The position numbers and the translations under genes are program-made. Below the pieces are notes generated by a model. That model was not told the origin of the DNA, made no database searches, and saw nothing but the letters and a program-made list of their open reading frames with translations. A DNA stretch of 64,000 nucleotides from Lonicera japonica (Eukaryota; Streptophyta; Magnoliopsida; Dipsacales; Caprifoliaceae), in the NCBI GenBank assembly GCA_021464415.1, contig CM038464.1:54673328-54737327 (forward strand). The letters are read 5' to 3'. Positions 33,652 through 44,149 of this stretch are shown in pieces (the stretch's first letter is position 1; every line of letters starts with the position of its first letter).

Positions 33652-34377
33652 CACTGACCCCTCCAGGAATGATATGGAAATGCAGTGGCATGTGCAGCTG
33701 ATTTATGCACGAGTTTTTTTTCTTTTCGGCAGTTATATTGAATTCGGCGAGTCGATTGCTGTAATAATACTTCATATGAGGAAAAACTTTCAGAGTTAAT
33801 ACTTTCTATGAAAAACAAAGACAGTTAACAAAAAAAATCAATGACAGAAGATGCAACAATAACGTTAGACATCTCAATCAGCTGATCTTACATACTCTTA
33901 GGCTCCATATGATAACAAGATGGAAAATAGCAGGAAAAACAATGTGTTTTTGTGAGAAGTTGGAAAATAAGTTGAGTGATGTGGTGAGATTAACCCTTGC
34001 CTTTTGGCTTCTTCCATGTAAAAAGTTTCTTTGGGTGGTGGTTTAGAAAAAAATTCCACAAAACATTGAGGATGGAGGACATACACACAAAAATGAACAT
34101 GATAATAATCCACTTCATATATTTTGTAGATAACTTGACATATATATATATGCATACAAACTAGAACTCATAGCACACACAATGCATTTGCAATATTATA
34201 GGGTTATGGCAATTAGCACTCCAATATGATCTTTTCGACACTTTTATTGTAATTTTCAGGACAATTCATATTGGTAATGGATTTTTGGGTGCTAGAGAAT
34301 TTATTTGGACTGCCAATAACCATACCCTATCATAGCGGGTAATTCTTGACACTTTGTAGATTTTAAAACACTTTTTA
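33652..34377. other. Sequence flanking the young Copia
   Basis: On the minus strand, 33652-33818 has an open, non-repetitive reading (for example KLVHKSAAHATAFPYHSWRG) that the Copia insertion interrupts. I cannot assign it. The rest is AT-rich without signals. Confidence 0.4.
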
Positions 34378-34388
34378 TTCAGTGAGTG

Positions 34389-34445
34389 TTTGGTTGAGTG
34401 GTTATGAAATGTGTTATTTGTAGTAGAAATCAAGGGCTCGAAACC
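34389..34445 (+). repeat. Possible tRNA-derived SINE head
   Basis: TTGGTTGAGTGGTTATG (A-box-like) and GGGCTCGAAACC (B-box-like) are spaced about 45 bases apart. Confidence 0.35.
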
Positions 34446-34639
34446 AATTTAAAGTAGTATTTCTTTTTTCTAAATTAAAGAAGGATAATTTGGTAATTCA
34501 AGTGCACCAAAATGTAACTGCCAAGTCTTTTTGGCATTTAATCATATCACTGGTCTAGTGAAACAAAAGTGGTTCACGGTTAAGCAAAAGTTCTGTTGTG
34601 AACGTGGGAACAATAACCAAGTCCCAAATCCACCAATAA

Positions 34640-35250
34640 ACCTGAGAAATCCCTTTCGGGAATTTTCACGAACACTTGGCCGGCGAAAACCGTCAAGCAA
34701 TAGGATCTTTACTCAAACCAAGAATGGCCAACCCAAACACAGGCAAATATGGATTAAAGATAAAAAGCAATGACAGCCAAAAGCAAAGAAAAAGAGAGAA
34801 CACACCAAATTTTATGGAACCCTTCGGGTCTTCCACCAAGAGGGAGCAACTTTATTGATAACCAAAAATTTACACTAATTCTCTCACAATAAGCCTTGCT
34901 CTAGATTAATGGAACAAACCTCCAAAGATTACCTCTCACTTTAGCTAAATCCTAGCTAAGTATAAGTCTCTCTATTTTTCACTCTTATAAAGCAACACTC
35001 TTTCAAGTCTTACAAAAATAGAAATAAGCCTTTCTATTTATACCAAGTAAAAAAATAAGACAAGTTAACTTTTACCCGCCCAGGTGCAAAACTTGTTTTG
35101 CACCCACTCTTAGTGTTCTGCTTAGTGCAAAACACATTTTACACACCCATTCTGAATACGCTGCCAGGTGCAAAAAACTGTTTTCCATTTTCATCGCGTG
35201 CATGAATTACAAGCCAAATATAATAAGTTCAACTTAAATTACATCAAGGG
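34640..35250 (-). repeat. LTR-like promoter and polyadenylation region
   Basis: On the minus strand a TATA box (GGTATAAATAGAAAGG, about 35033-35048) is followed about 185 bases later by AATAAAGTTG near 34851, the layout of an LTR's U3-R-U5. Upstream of the TATA box lies a perfect 10-base inverted repeat GGTGCAAAAC / GTTTTGCACC (35083-35104), plus further GTGCAAAA copies. I could not find the two ends or a target-site duplication, so the assignment is tentative. Confidence 0.4.
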
Positions 35251-35537
35251 TTTGAATCTTGTTGCAAGGATATTTTTAAACCGCTTTTGAGGTTGCATCA
35301 TACTTTTGAATTCCAATAGCCCCCTAGTAGTCCTCTATTTAATAAAATATATACTTACAACCAATATTGAACCTTTGATACTTAGCAATTTGAACTTATG
35401 TTTAACCATTTAATTTTTTTATTAAAGTCTTCAAATCATCTACATGAAGAAACATTTGGTGTGCAAAACAGCCTAGTATGTGTATAGATATATATATATA
35501 GAGAGAGAGAAAGTCTATTGACAACATATATATATAG
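35251..35537. other. AT-rich spacer with (TA)n and (GA)n
   Basis: Nothing recognisable apart from a short TA/GA microsatellite near 35490-35515. Confidence 0.5.
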
Positions 35538-35874
35538 TGTTGAGGTTATAAATTCCACATCAAGAAACCAAAGCATCATAAGACAATATATAATATTTAG
35601 GTCCACCCATTGCCAACTGGTATTGGATTAGATGTTCTGAACTATAATATGGCATCAAAGGGCTATTACCCACGTTTCAAGCTCGACGGATGCACAGCTC
35701 CATGTTACCCAATATAATCAGTCTACATGTTTGCTTAAAATTACCCCACACGTGAGGGGGTAAGTTGAGACTATAAATCCGACAAAAAGGAATTGATGCC
35801 TCGCAAAGCATTATAAAATAGTAAGGGGCACTCCACCCATTACCAATTGGTTTTGGGTTGGATTCTCCAAAACA
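35538..35874 (+). mobile_element. TRIM-like miniature retroelement
   Basis: Two diverged direct repeats of about 112 bases, 35538-35649 (starting TGTTGAGGTTATAAATTCC) and 35761-35874 (starting TAAGTTGAGACTATAAATCC), flank a 110-base centre. Both repeats contain CACCCATTRCCAAYTGGT. The centre starts with TGGCATCAAAGGG, close to a tRNA-Met primer-binding site, and ends with the purine-rich CGTGAGGGGG. This is the layout of a terminal-repeat retrotransposon in miniature. Target-site duplication not evident. Confidence 0.6.
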
Positions 35875-36107
35875 TGTATATATGTGTATATATCAATGTT
35901 TTAAATAGCGATAGCATGAGCAATAACGTTTTGGTTCCGAAAGCGCGTAGCGCAAACTGCGTAAGCTATTTGAGACTCCAATAGCATAATAATTTTAAAA
36001 AAAATAATAATATACTAAAGAAGATTAGTAAAAATTCATTAAAACACTTTAAATAACAATAACACTAAAATTAAAATTCAAACACATCAAGTTCTAAAGT
36101 ACTTTAA

Positions 36108-36198
36108 GGCTCAGCCACCAAATAAAATGAGCTTAGGGCTCAGCCACAAATAAAACAGCCTGGCCTCAGCCAAAAATAAAACGAGCCTAGGGCTCAAG
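36108..36198. repeat. Three-copy GGCTCAGCCA tandem repeat
   Basis: Units of about 28-35 bases built on CTCAGCCAMMAATAAAA and GAGCYTAGGGCTCA. Confidence 0.7.
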
Positions 36199-36264
36199 AA
36201 ATACCTTATTATGGAGAGTCAAAACGGTGGGTCGACCATCAGCAGAAGGGGATGATCGATTTAA

Positions 36265-37210
36265 GAAGCCTCTGATACCAAGTTGAATTGTATACGAGAA
36301 AATAAATATAGAGAAATGAGAGAATAGAAGAGTTGTATTGATAATTGAATTATTAAATAGACTCTCAAAGTGGGTATATATAAGACAAACTAAACTAGTA
36401 AACCCTACGATAACAATGAGAGAAAGAAAGTTAAAGGAAATGAATAACTAAGGAAAAACTCCAAAATTAAAGTACCTATCTATTGTATGTTTTGAACAAA
36501 CCAAATAAACAATAACATAACTAATATAAATACCAGTATTCTAAAAATCGGGATTTTTTGTCGATAAATCAGCCAAAAATCAGAAATCGGGAGTTATTCG
36601 ATCGGATTTCCTTGATTCGGTTCTCAAAAATTGAAAAAAATCAGAGAAAATCGGGGAGCTATTGACAATTTGAAAACAAAACAAAACTTAATAAAATGAC
36701 GTCATTTTGGCGGGCTTTTTTTTTCCTTCACACTTTGTACATATTGCATAACAAAAAATGCCCCAACTCACAAATCAGTAAAATGCCATAACTCACACAT
36801 CAATAAATCACAAACACGACTCTTCCTCTCATCTCTATCCTCTCTTTCTTCAACTCACAAGTTTCCTCTCTTTCTCACTCCGGTGACGGCGACATTTTTC
36901 CCACTATCCTTTCACGCTGCCGACGGTCTTCTCTTGCTCAACATATTATTTCTGGCCTTGTGGGTATGGACTTTTTTTTCTTTAATGGGAAATTGATGTT
37001 ATTTTGGAAAATATTTGTGAGAATGGAAATGTTATATATTACTTAATTCCCGATTTTTCAAATTATGGGTTCGCCGATTAATCCCCGATTTTTTCCTGAT
37101 TTCCCCCAAAATCCCCGATCCCCACCTTGCCGATCTAGGTCCGATTTACGATTTTTATGACATTGATAAATACCATAGACAAAATATACTCCACAAATAA
37201 TTTAATATTG
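36265..37210 (-). mobile_element. Remnant of a minus-strand Copia: primer-binding site and LTR
   Basis: Minus-strand TGGTATCAGAGGC (about 36268-36280) is a tRNA-Met primer-binding site. LTR-like sequence follows to its right, with a plus-strand GTGGGTATATATAAG. The LTR is interrupted by the hAT MITE at 36534-37165. The rest of the retroelement is missing and the outer LTR end is not defined. Confidence 0.5.
36534..37165. mobile_element. hAT MITE with AATCGG-rich arms
   Basis: Perfect 8-bp target-site duplication ATAAATAC (36526-36533 and 37166-37173). Termini are CAGTATTCTAAAAATCG and, reverse-complemented, CAATGTCATAAAAATCG. Both arms are made of recurring AAATCGGG / CCCGATTT motifs. The centre is a CT-rich stretch (about 36820-36960) that resembles a 5' UTR. 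No transposase. Confidence 0.8.
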
Positions 37211-37836
37211 CTTTCCAACAACAATCATGTCATAATTAAATATTGAAAAAAAAAATTAAAGAATGACAAACATAAAGTTTGTTAACAATGCCTACATAAT
37301 GATCTATGATTACACATTCTAATCTCATCGATCGGTTATTAGTGCAAGAAAATCCATGTAAGAAGTTGAAAAAAGAGATGCATATAATGATCTCCATTTT
37401 TTCCGTATTTTCAATGAATTTTCTTTCACTACTGTCAAAAGAATTGGAATCCATGGAAGACGCAAAAACTAATAAAAGATCACACCAAAACACACGTCAA
37501 TCGACAACATCTAATAAAAATCAGTTGTTTTATAAATAATTTTACAAAATTTCCTTTCCACCCTTAAAGGTCAAATATGAATAAATAATATTAATACTGC
37601 AATAATTATATCTGGTACAATTTGTTTTCGAAACAATACAATCCGAAACACACAAGCAAAGAAAAACCCACCAAGAGGCTAGTCACAAGAAGTAGCATCT
37701 CGAATGAATCATAATAACAATATGGTAGTACTAATAATCTTATCAAATAAAAATAATACTATAAAAATAACCTTTATAAAAAAGTAAAGCGTTGTAATAA
37801 TTAAAGCCAAAAACGAGTCCAGCTAGCTTCCACTAA
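37211..37836. other. Spacer downstream of the F-box gene
   Basis: No gene. Probably contains the 3' UTR and downstream region of the minus-strand F-box gene in its right part. Confidence 0.5.
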
Positions 37837-37896
37837 CTAACAGGGAGCAGGAGGCGTTACCCAAAACTAATATGGGCCAGGAGGTGTTACCCAAAT
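37837..37896 (-). repeat. 30-base tandem duplication across the F-box stop codon
   Basis: 37867-37896 (coding, ends in the stop TAG) and 37837-37866 (3' of the stop) are adjacent 30-base copies. The second copy, in the same frame, would read FWVTPPAPC followed by its own TAG. Confidence 0.85.
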
Positions 37897-39090
37897 CGGT
37901 GGTGGCCAAAGAAATTTAGGATCACATTTGAAACCTGACAGTGGCTCAAAACTACCATCCTCCAAGTTGAAGACTCCTATATCAGAATTTTCTTGTTCGT
38001 TTTCTTTGCCCGAATAACTAAAAGGACTGTCGGTAAAATAAATGCGGTTTCCTTTATATCCAGGGAAATTACGAGACGACATCGACATTGATGAATTGCA
38101 ACCCAAAAATAGCATGTCTTCACCGATATCTTTCACCTTGATCCAACTCGAATTGCTTTGGTCAAGTTTGTACACTCCAAAGCCAATGGTCCGAACGATA
38201 CTATCCTTACGTTCTCCATCAAAAAAATCCACATATCGGCAAACCATGAGTAGCCCCCCATCAGAACATTCCACCAAGTACATAGGAAAGCAACGTCGAC
38301 CAGGTGGTCCTTCTGATACAATTTCTATCGCCTTCGACTCCGGAGAAATATTCTCAAAGAATAAGAGTCTTCCTTGGGCTGTCAGAGCATATAATTTACG
38401 TTTGTAGAATATAATATCTGAGTATGCAATAAAATGATCTTCCATAAGAGGCATCCATTTCTTATCATTACACTTGCAATATGCCAGTCTAGGTTTCTCA
38501 CCATAAATAGCAACAACCACACAATCGTCGTAGGAAGGAGGGGATGACAAGATAATTTTACCTATCAAACATAACAGGTGAATTTGACTGATAAAATGAA
38601 CATGGATACCATCTCTCATACCCTCTGCGTCGTTACTATCAGATACCATAGCATACTCTTCGCCGACCTTGTCAACACAATATTCCACCACATCAGGAAA
38701 TGCCAATCTTGGTGGAAGTTGGATTACAGCCCTTGTAAGGGGATTTATGAGACAAATGTCTAAAGCCCGATTATTGATATCTAGATCCTGAATAGTCAGG
38801 ACCCAACCATGTGAGGATCCTATGAACAAGATTCCTTGTGCCTCTGCCGGTAAATCAAGCAAATAAAATTGCTCTTCAAGTAGGTTGAATAAGCCGTGGG
38901 ATGCTTTTTTGTTGCTTTTGAATGCTTGCAACAACCACGGAAGTTGCCTTAAACGATGATTGGGGATCTTTTGGAGGTGAGAATTCCAAGAATCACAGAC
39001 TGCACGAACTCGAACTTTATCACTGTACAACACAAGATTCTCATCTATAGTGTCCAACAAGTCGCCCGGAAGCTTAGACCACTGGCCCAT
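37867..39090 (-). CDS. F-box protein with DUF295 (KIB1-4 beta-propeller) domain
   Basis: 407 residues from ATG 39088-39090. The N-terminal F-box is WSKLPGDLLDTIDENLVLYS followed by VRAVCDSWNSHL, roughly residues 4-45. In SCF ubiquitin ligases this segment contacts SKP1. A DUF295/KIB1-4 type beta-propeller follows at about 60-390, with HGWVLTIQDLD, LINPLTRAVIQLPP and a late YKGNRIYFTD motif; it is presumed to recruit substrates, none known here. A longer in-frame start at 39147 exists but encodes a hydrophobic stretch. TTTTGTGTTTTCAG lies just before the chosen ATG, so that region is probably a 5'-UTR intron ending at 39092, with the first exon further right (perhaps near 39790-39950). No stops or shifts. 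The C-terminal ten codons are tandemly duplicated past the stop. Confidence 0.88.
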   Translation of the reverse strand: MGQWSKLPGDLLDTIDENLVLYSDKVRVRAVCDSWNSHLQKIPNHRLRQLPWLLQAFKSNKKASHGLFNLLEEQFYLLDLPAEAQGILFIGSSHGWVLTIQDLDINNRALDICLINPLTRAVIQLPPRLAFPDVVEYCVDKVGEEYAMVSDSNDAEGMRDGIHVHFISQIHLLCLIGKIILSSPPSYDDCVVVAIYGEKPRLAYCKCNDKKWMPLMEDHFIAYSDIIFYKRKLYALTAQGRLLFFENISPESKAIEIVSEGPPGRRCFPMYLVECSDGGLLMVCRYVDFFDGERKDSIVRTIGFGVYKLDQSNSSWIKVKDIGEDMLFLGCNSSMSMSSRNFPGYKGNRIYFTDSPFSYSGKENEQENSDIGVFNLEDGSFEPLSGFKCDPKFLWPPPIWVTPPGPY

Positions 39091-41605
39091 ACTGAAAACA
39101 CAAAATAAAGCAAAACATTCATTAAAGAGAAAAAACAATGATTGCAATACATTTTCACATTGATGAATAATTTATTTAATTAGACCAACCCATTACGTTA
39201 AAATGAGAAAACCTCGTCTACCAACAAGGATATACTCCACTAAGTGTCCATGTTTCACTTTCTGAGTTTTTAAGAATTCACTAATTTCATCAAAATCAAT
39301 GGTTTAGAATAAAACTTGTTTCCAATCATGAGTTTTGGTATGCGGACTTGTTCTGAAAAAGAAAGTGGACTCCTAAATTGGGACATCCCAAGAAAGAATA
39401 ATCAATAGTGGACTCTTAAACTGGAATATCCCAAGAAACAATAGTGGCCTCTTCATTTCGGCTAGAAGGAGTACTTTTTAACTTTTCCTATCTAAAACAA
39501 ATACAAAAAGTTTTTCCTGATTTATACTTCAACTTAGGAAACTAAAGGGAAAAGGAATGCAGCTGACTTTTAGAGTATACAGCAATGTTCATAAAAGACA
39601 TATACAGAGCATTATCATCCATCTGTTGAAGGAATTAAGGTACAAAGAGAACTGGAACCAAAAGCCAAATTTAATCCCAAAACTCAAGTCTTGATGAAAC
39701 TAAAATGGGAACCAAAACCCAATTTTGAAGGCCTAAATTCTGAAAACCCAAACTTAAAAAATAAACAACATAATTTAGAATCGATAGATTGAGAATAGAT
39801 CATGCAGAGTGACTTGGTGAAGTTAAGATTGTTGCAGCGCTGCCGCAATGGAGAGTTTGTAGAGAGTGGATCGCATTGAGACGTGTTGGGGACAATAAAT
39901 TAGGGTAGAGAATGAGATAAGAACCAAACGGACAGTCACCAATGTCTCAAAAGTTAGATGGCCAGGATTAGATAAGATTAGATTACAACTTTAGGTGGGA
40001 TAATTTTCAGTTAAAAAACATCTGCCCTTTATTATATAGAAGATTAAAATCATAAGATATAAAAGTTTTGAAAAATCTCTAAGACAAACAGTACCTCTTT
40101 GATATTAAAATATTAAAACATTTAAATTTGATAAGTCTCTTGGACGCCAACTGAGCCTATCCGGTACATGTGCGAGGAAAAAATTAAGTTCTACGGAGTA
40201 CTATATTTCTTAATTCTTATACTATGGCATATCCGTTTTAGAAGGATAAAAGTTTTATCCATTTGGGAGTACTTAACTAAATTTATGCACTCATTCAAAC
40301 AAATTAAAGAGAAAAAATACTTTCTTTTCTTTTTTTGGCATAACCATCTCTCCCCCTCAACTCCTCAAGATTATTGATTTTCTCCTTCGTCTTTATCTTC
40401 GCAGGTTCAATTTCATGGGACCTTTATGATAATAATTATCTAAAATAGTTTCTCTGTCTGCTCTTTTGATGCGTGCTATAAGGTGACCTATGTAAACAAG
40501 GAATGGACACCGTTCTGGCCGGTCAGTACAGTTAAAATCACTGAGGGGAATCACCTTCGTTGAATGCAGTTAAAAAATAGGCACGAGAGGAGAGAAGAAA
40601 ACACTGTTTTGCTGTTAATTTTTCCTTAGGTTAAAAAAAGGGGGGAATAGGAAAAATACTAGAAGCAAAACCAGCACCACCACCGTCTTAAACAGAGATT
40701 CAATCTAGCTATTTTCTTCAGAATATTCAAAATCAGTACAAAAAACCCCCCCTTTTTTTTTGCTGCTTTTGCGGAATGCAGAATTTCCAAGATATGAGCC
40801 TTAGCAAATTGCAATTGAAACACTCTCGACCAGAAATTACCAATTTAGAATTTCTAAAAAGGAAGAGAAGGCCACATTGTGTTGTTATAAGTGAGATTGA
40901 CACTACCCTAATTGCTTCAGAATATTCAAAACCAACTCAAAAAAACAGCATTTTTTTTTTTGCTTTTGTGGAATACAGAATTTAAGCAAAAAATATGGGC
41001 TTTATCATATTGTAATTGAAACTCTATACATATCTGAAATGGGATTTCTAGCAACTTCTAGCAAAGAAAAAAAGCTTGGACCAATCTAGCACTGAAGGAA
41101 CCAATCTATCTATCTATATATCTATCTAAATCTACAGTCAGAAAAAGAGAAGATGGAGAATTGTAGTTCACTATTCACATTATCACAAAATAACAATAAA
41201 TAAAAATAGACAAACTAATAAAAGACAAAATAAAAAAATATGCGACTTTTACCTGATGCGGAAATAGATCGGAAATATGGCACCGTTCACAATCGAGGAG
41301 GATTGAAAAATGATTTAGATTTGGATTTTGATCCCTCTCTGCTTCGATCAGAACAGTTTGGTAATCTAAGATTGTGCAGTTATAAAGAGTTAGAGTTGGA
41401 TTACGAGTTCCAGTTCGATATACCGAACGGTATAGTTTAAAACGGTATATTGCCAAAAATTTAAGCTTAAAAAAAAAAGTGTCATGAAATTGCATCGTTT
41501 TGCTCTTGAGTATAACATGATAGGTGCCGCTTTTATAAATTATATGTTCACTATTTATATTATGATTTAAACTATATAAGCGTTGTTTTTCTTTTGACAC
41601 TCTAA
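39091..41605. other. Upstream region of the F-box gene, tandem duplications
   Basis: 39091-39960 probably holds a 5'-UTR intron, first exon and promoter of the F-box gene. AGTGGACTCYTAAAYTGG is tandemly repeated near 39367-39460. A two-copy duplication of about 200 bases lies at 40701-40838 and 40906-41040, sharing TTCAGAATATTCAAAA, a T-run and TTGCTTTTGYGGAAT. Short open frames here show no family resemblance. Confidence 0.5.
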
Positions 41606-42242
41606 GGGCTCGTTTGGTTCGAGTTTTGGGAATGGAATGGGCATGGAATGGATATACTTGATTCCTGGAAAGTTTCTTTTCTGGCATCTAGGATGCCATG
41701 CCGATGTTTGGTTCAACCGGGAATAGAAATGGAATAAAGTATCAATTACAAAAATACCCTTCTTTTTATAAGATGAGAAGATATCACATACTAATTTTTC
41801 AAAAGAGACAATTACTATAATAAATTACAAAAATTACACATGCCTAGCTAATAACTATCCTACAAAAATTACAATTTTTGTAATTAAAAAAAAATTACAA
41901 CAGGAAAAAAGAAAAGAAAAAAGTTCCAATAATTTTTTTTTATCATTTTTGTGCAGCAGCGTAACTAAAAAAAAATAGTTTCAAACAATATTTTCATACA
42001 TGGATGGAAAAAGAATTATTTATTCATAAGGAAGAGTGTTATTTTGGTCCTAACATGAAAAATTAAAAAAGATGCCCATTGGTAATGGTTTATTCCTTAT
42101 GATTTAAATGGGAGAACTTGGGGGGAAAGGTTTGTTCCTAGAATCATTTATTCCGGACTTAAAACTTGAACCAAACGCAGGAATCGTTTCGGAATGGAAT
42201 ATAGCATTCCCGGAATGGTTTAAATCTTGAACCAAACAAGCC
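41606..42242. mobile_element. MITE with GGGCTCGTTTGGTTCGAG ends
   Basis: The left end is GGGCTCGTTTGGTTCGAG; the right end, reverse-complemented, is GGCTTGTTTGGTTCAAG. GGAATGGAATGG and CATTCC motifs recur in both arms. The ends resemble those of 589-1596, so the two probably belong to one broad family. No clear target-site duplication. Confidence 0.6.
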
Positions 42243-44144
42243 ATAAAAGGAGAAAAAAGGATAATTAATAGGGAACACTACAGCAAAATAGTTGTTCACT
42301 ATTTAAACTCACTGACATGGCCTAATTTGGATATTTGTTATTATTTTGGGAATCAAATTAAGTAATTAATTTAAATCAGTTAGTTATTTTCATATTCAAA
42401 TAAATGGCATATATTTGAAAAGAAACGGATAAAAAGAGCTGTGAGAAGTCAAAATAGATGAAAGAAAACAAATAATATAGTGAAAAGAGAGAATGGAGAA
42501 GAGAGAAGGACTGCTCTCCAAATGGTACATTGCTATATTTGAATAATTTATAAAAGACTTATGAAAAATTCTAAATTTCTTAAAAGAACACCTATATTGA
42601 AAATCATGTTGTAATTTTATCAATTTACAGGATTTCAAAATTATGTGAAAAGAACACAAGCTTAGATTATGTAATTTGGGTCGTCCATTGTATTATATAT
42701 GTGAAGTTAATTATGGAATATTTCAAATTTGGTATTTTGATAGTATTGGTACAATTTGGTATGGCACGGTACGGTATAACATTGTAGTACCGATATTTCG
42801 ATACAGTACGGTATACCATCAATATTGATTTTTAATACCAGTGCTATACCATAATATTTTGGTATGGTGCAGTATCAATCGGTACTATACCATTACTAAA
42901 TTTTGGTACAATTTGTTAATTATACGGTATGGTTCAATAGGGTACGGTAATTATGATATAAAATGTCACCCCTATTGATAAGTATATCCGCTCAACTAAT
43001 TTTTTTTATTTTTTTTTACAAATTTATATTTAGTGGCTCATTAAATCCATAATAAAAATATGTTTCCTTATTCACCTGAACTTCCTACTTTCTTCAGAGG
43101 CTTTTTTGTTTTTATTAAAAAAGCTTAAAAGCAATTCTATAAATCGATTCAAAATATGCTGCACTAGAAAAATTTAGCGAGTCATTTCTTAAAAAAGCGA
43201 GTCCATCAAATTTGCAAAACACGAAGCATTCAAAATAAAATGGGTTGAAGGCGACACTTAAAATTGAGAATGAACTACAAATTAATAAGATGTTTATTTC
43301 CATATCAATCCTCATAGAAAATCAGTGGGAGGAGATTCAATCATTGTATGTGTTTATGATTTTTGTTTATCACAATGAATCCATAGTACTAAATTATTGC
43401 ACTTAGAATTGTTTTTAGATTCCGACACTCAAAATATAATTAAGGTATTTGTAGTAATTAAGGCGCACAAGAAACTTTTTGCTATTCTGAGCATTAACTT
43501 AGGTGCACAAGAAACTCAAGGCGCATCAAACAAATTTGCATAATTGAGATTTTTCTTGATCTTAAGATCAATTTCTAATATAAAATAACAATCTTCTATA
43601 TATCTATATAATAGGGGACAAAGGTTTTTTAATCTTTAAAATCTACAAAGAGATAAAAAAAATTGTGTGGCTAAAATTTAAGACATTTTTTGAATGGTCG
43701 ATATTGCCTTTGGCACTTGTTAAACCTTGAATTATATGGTCATTTGCAATGTTTTCCCTAATGCTTCAAAAGTTACAATATTAACCTCAAAGTATCTTTA
43801 GTGTTGCAACTTAAACCTTCCATTAAATTCCTTTTTAAAAAAGTTAACGGGTGTTGATGTGGCAATGACGTGGAACAAACCATCTAAAAACAAAAATATA
43901 AATAACAAATTAAACTTGAAGTATGGAGTCAATTGTAATGTTCCCCTTGATATTTCAAAAGTTGTAATGTGAAACTTGATATACAGTTTCAATTCATCTT
44001 CAACACATGTTGACGTTTCTTCTGTATTACATTTTAGCTTGATAGAAGTATCACTACATTAGTGGCAATTTCTCACTATTTTTATTTGATTTAAAAATTT
44101 TACAGAGATTTAAGGAAGAAAATATTGATCGCATTAAGAACATT
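42243..44144. other. Intergenic, GGTAY-rich patch and a direct repeat
   Basis: 42740-42975 is dominated by GGTAT/ATACC and ACGGTA motifs and ends GTCACCCCTA, like a MITE arm, but no matching left terminus was found. A diverged direct repeat (43737-43795 and 43924-43981) shares YTTCAAAAGTTRYAATRT. No gene. Confidence 0.5.
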
Positions 44145-44149
44145 CATAC

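Noticed and set aside
41240..41440. 66-codon acidic plus-strand frame
   Set aside because: No family recognised, and it runs into GGTAT-type repeat sequence; too short to support as a gene.
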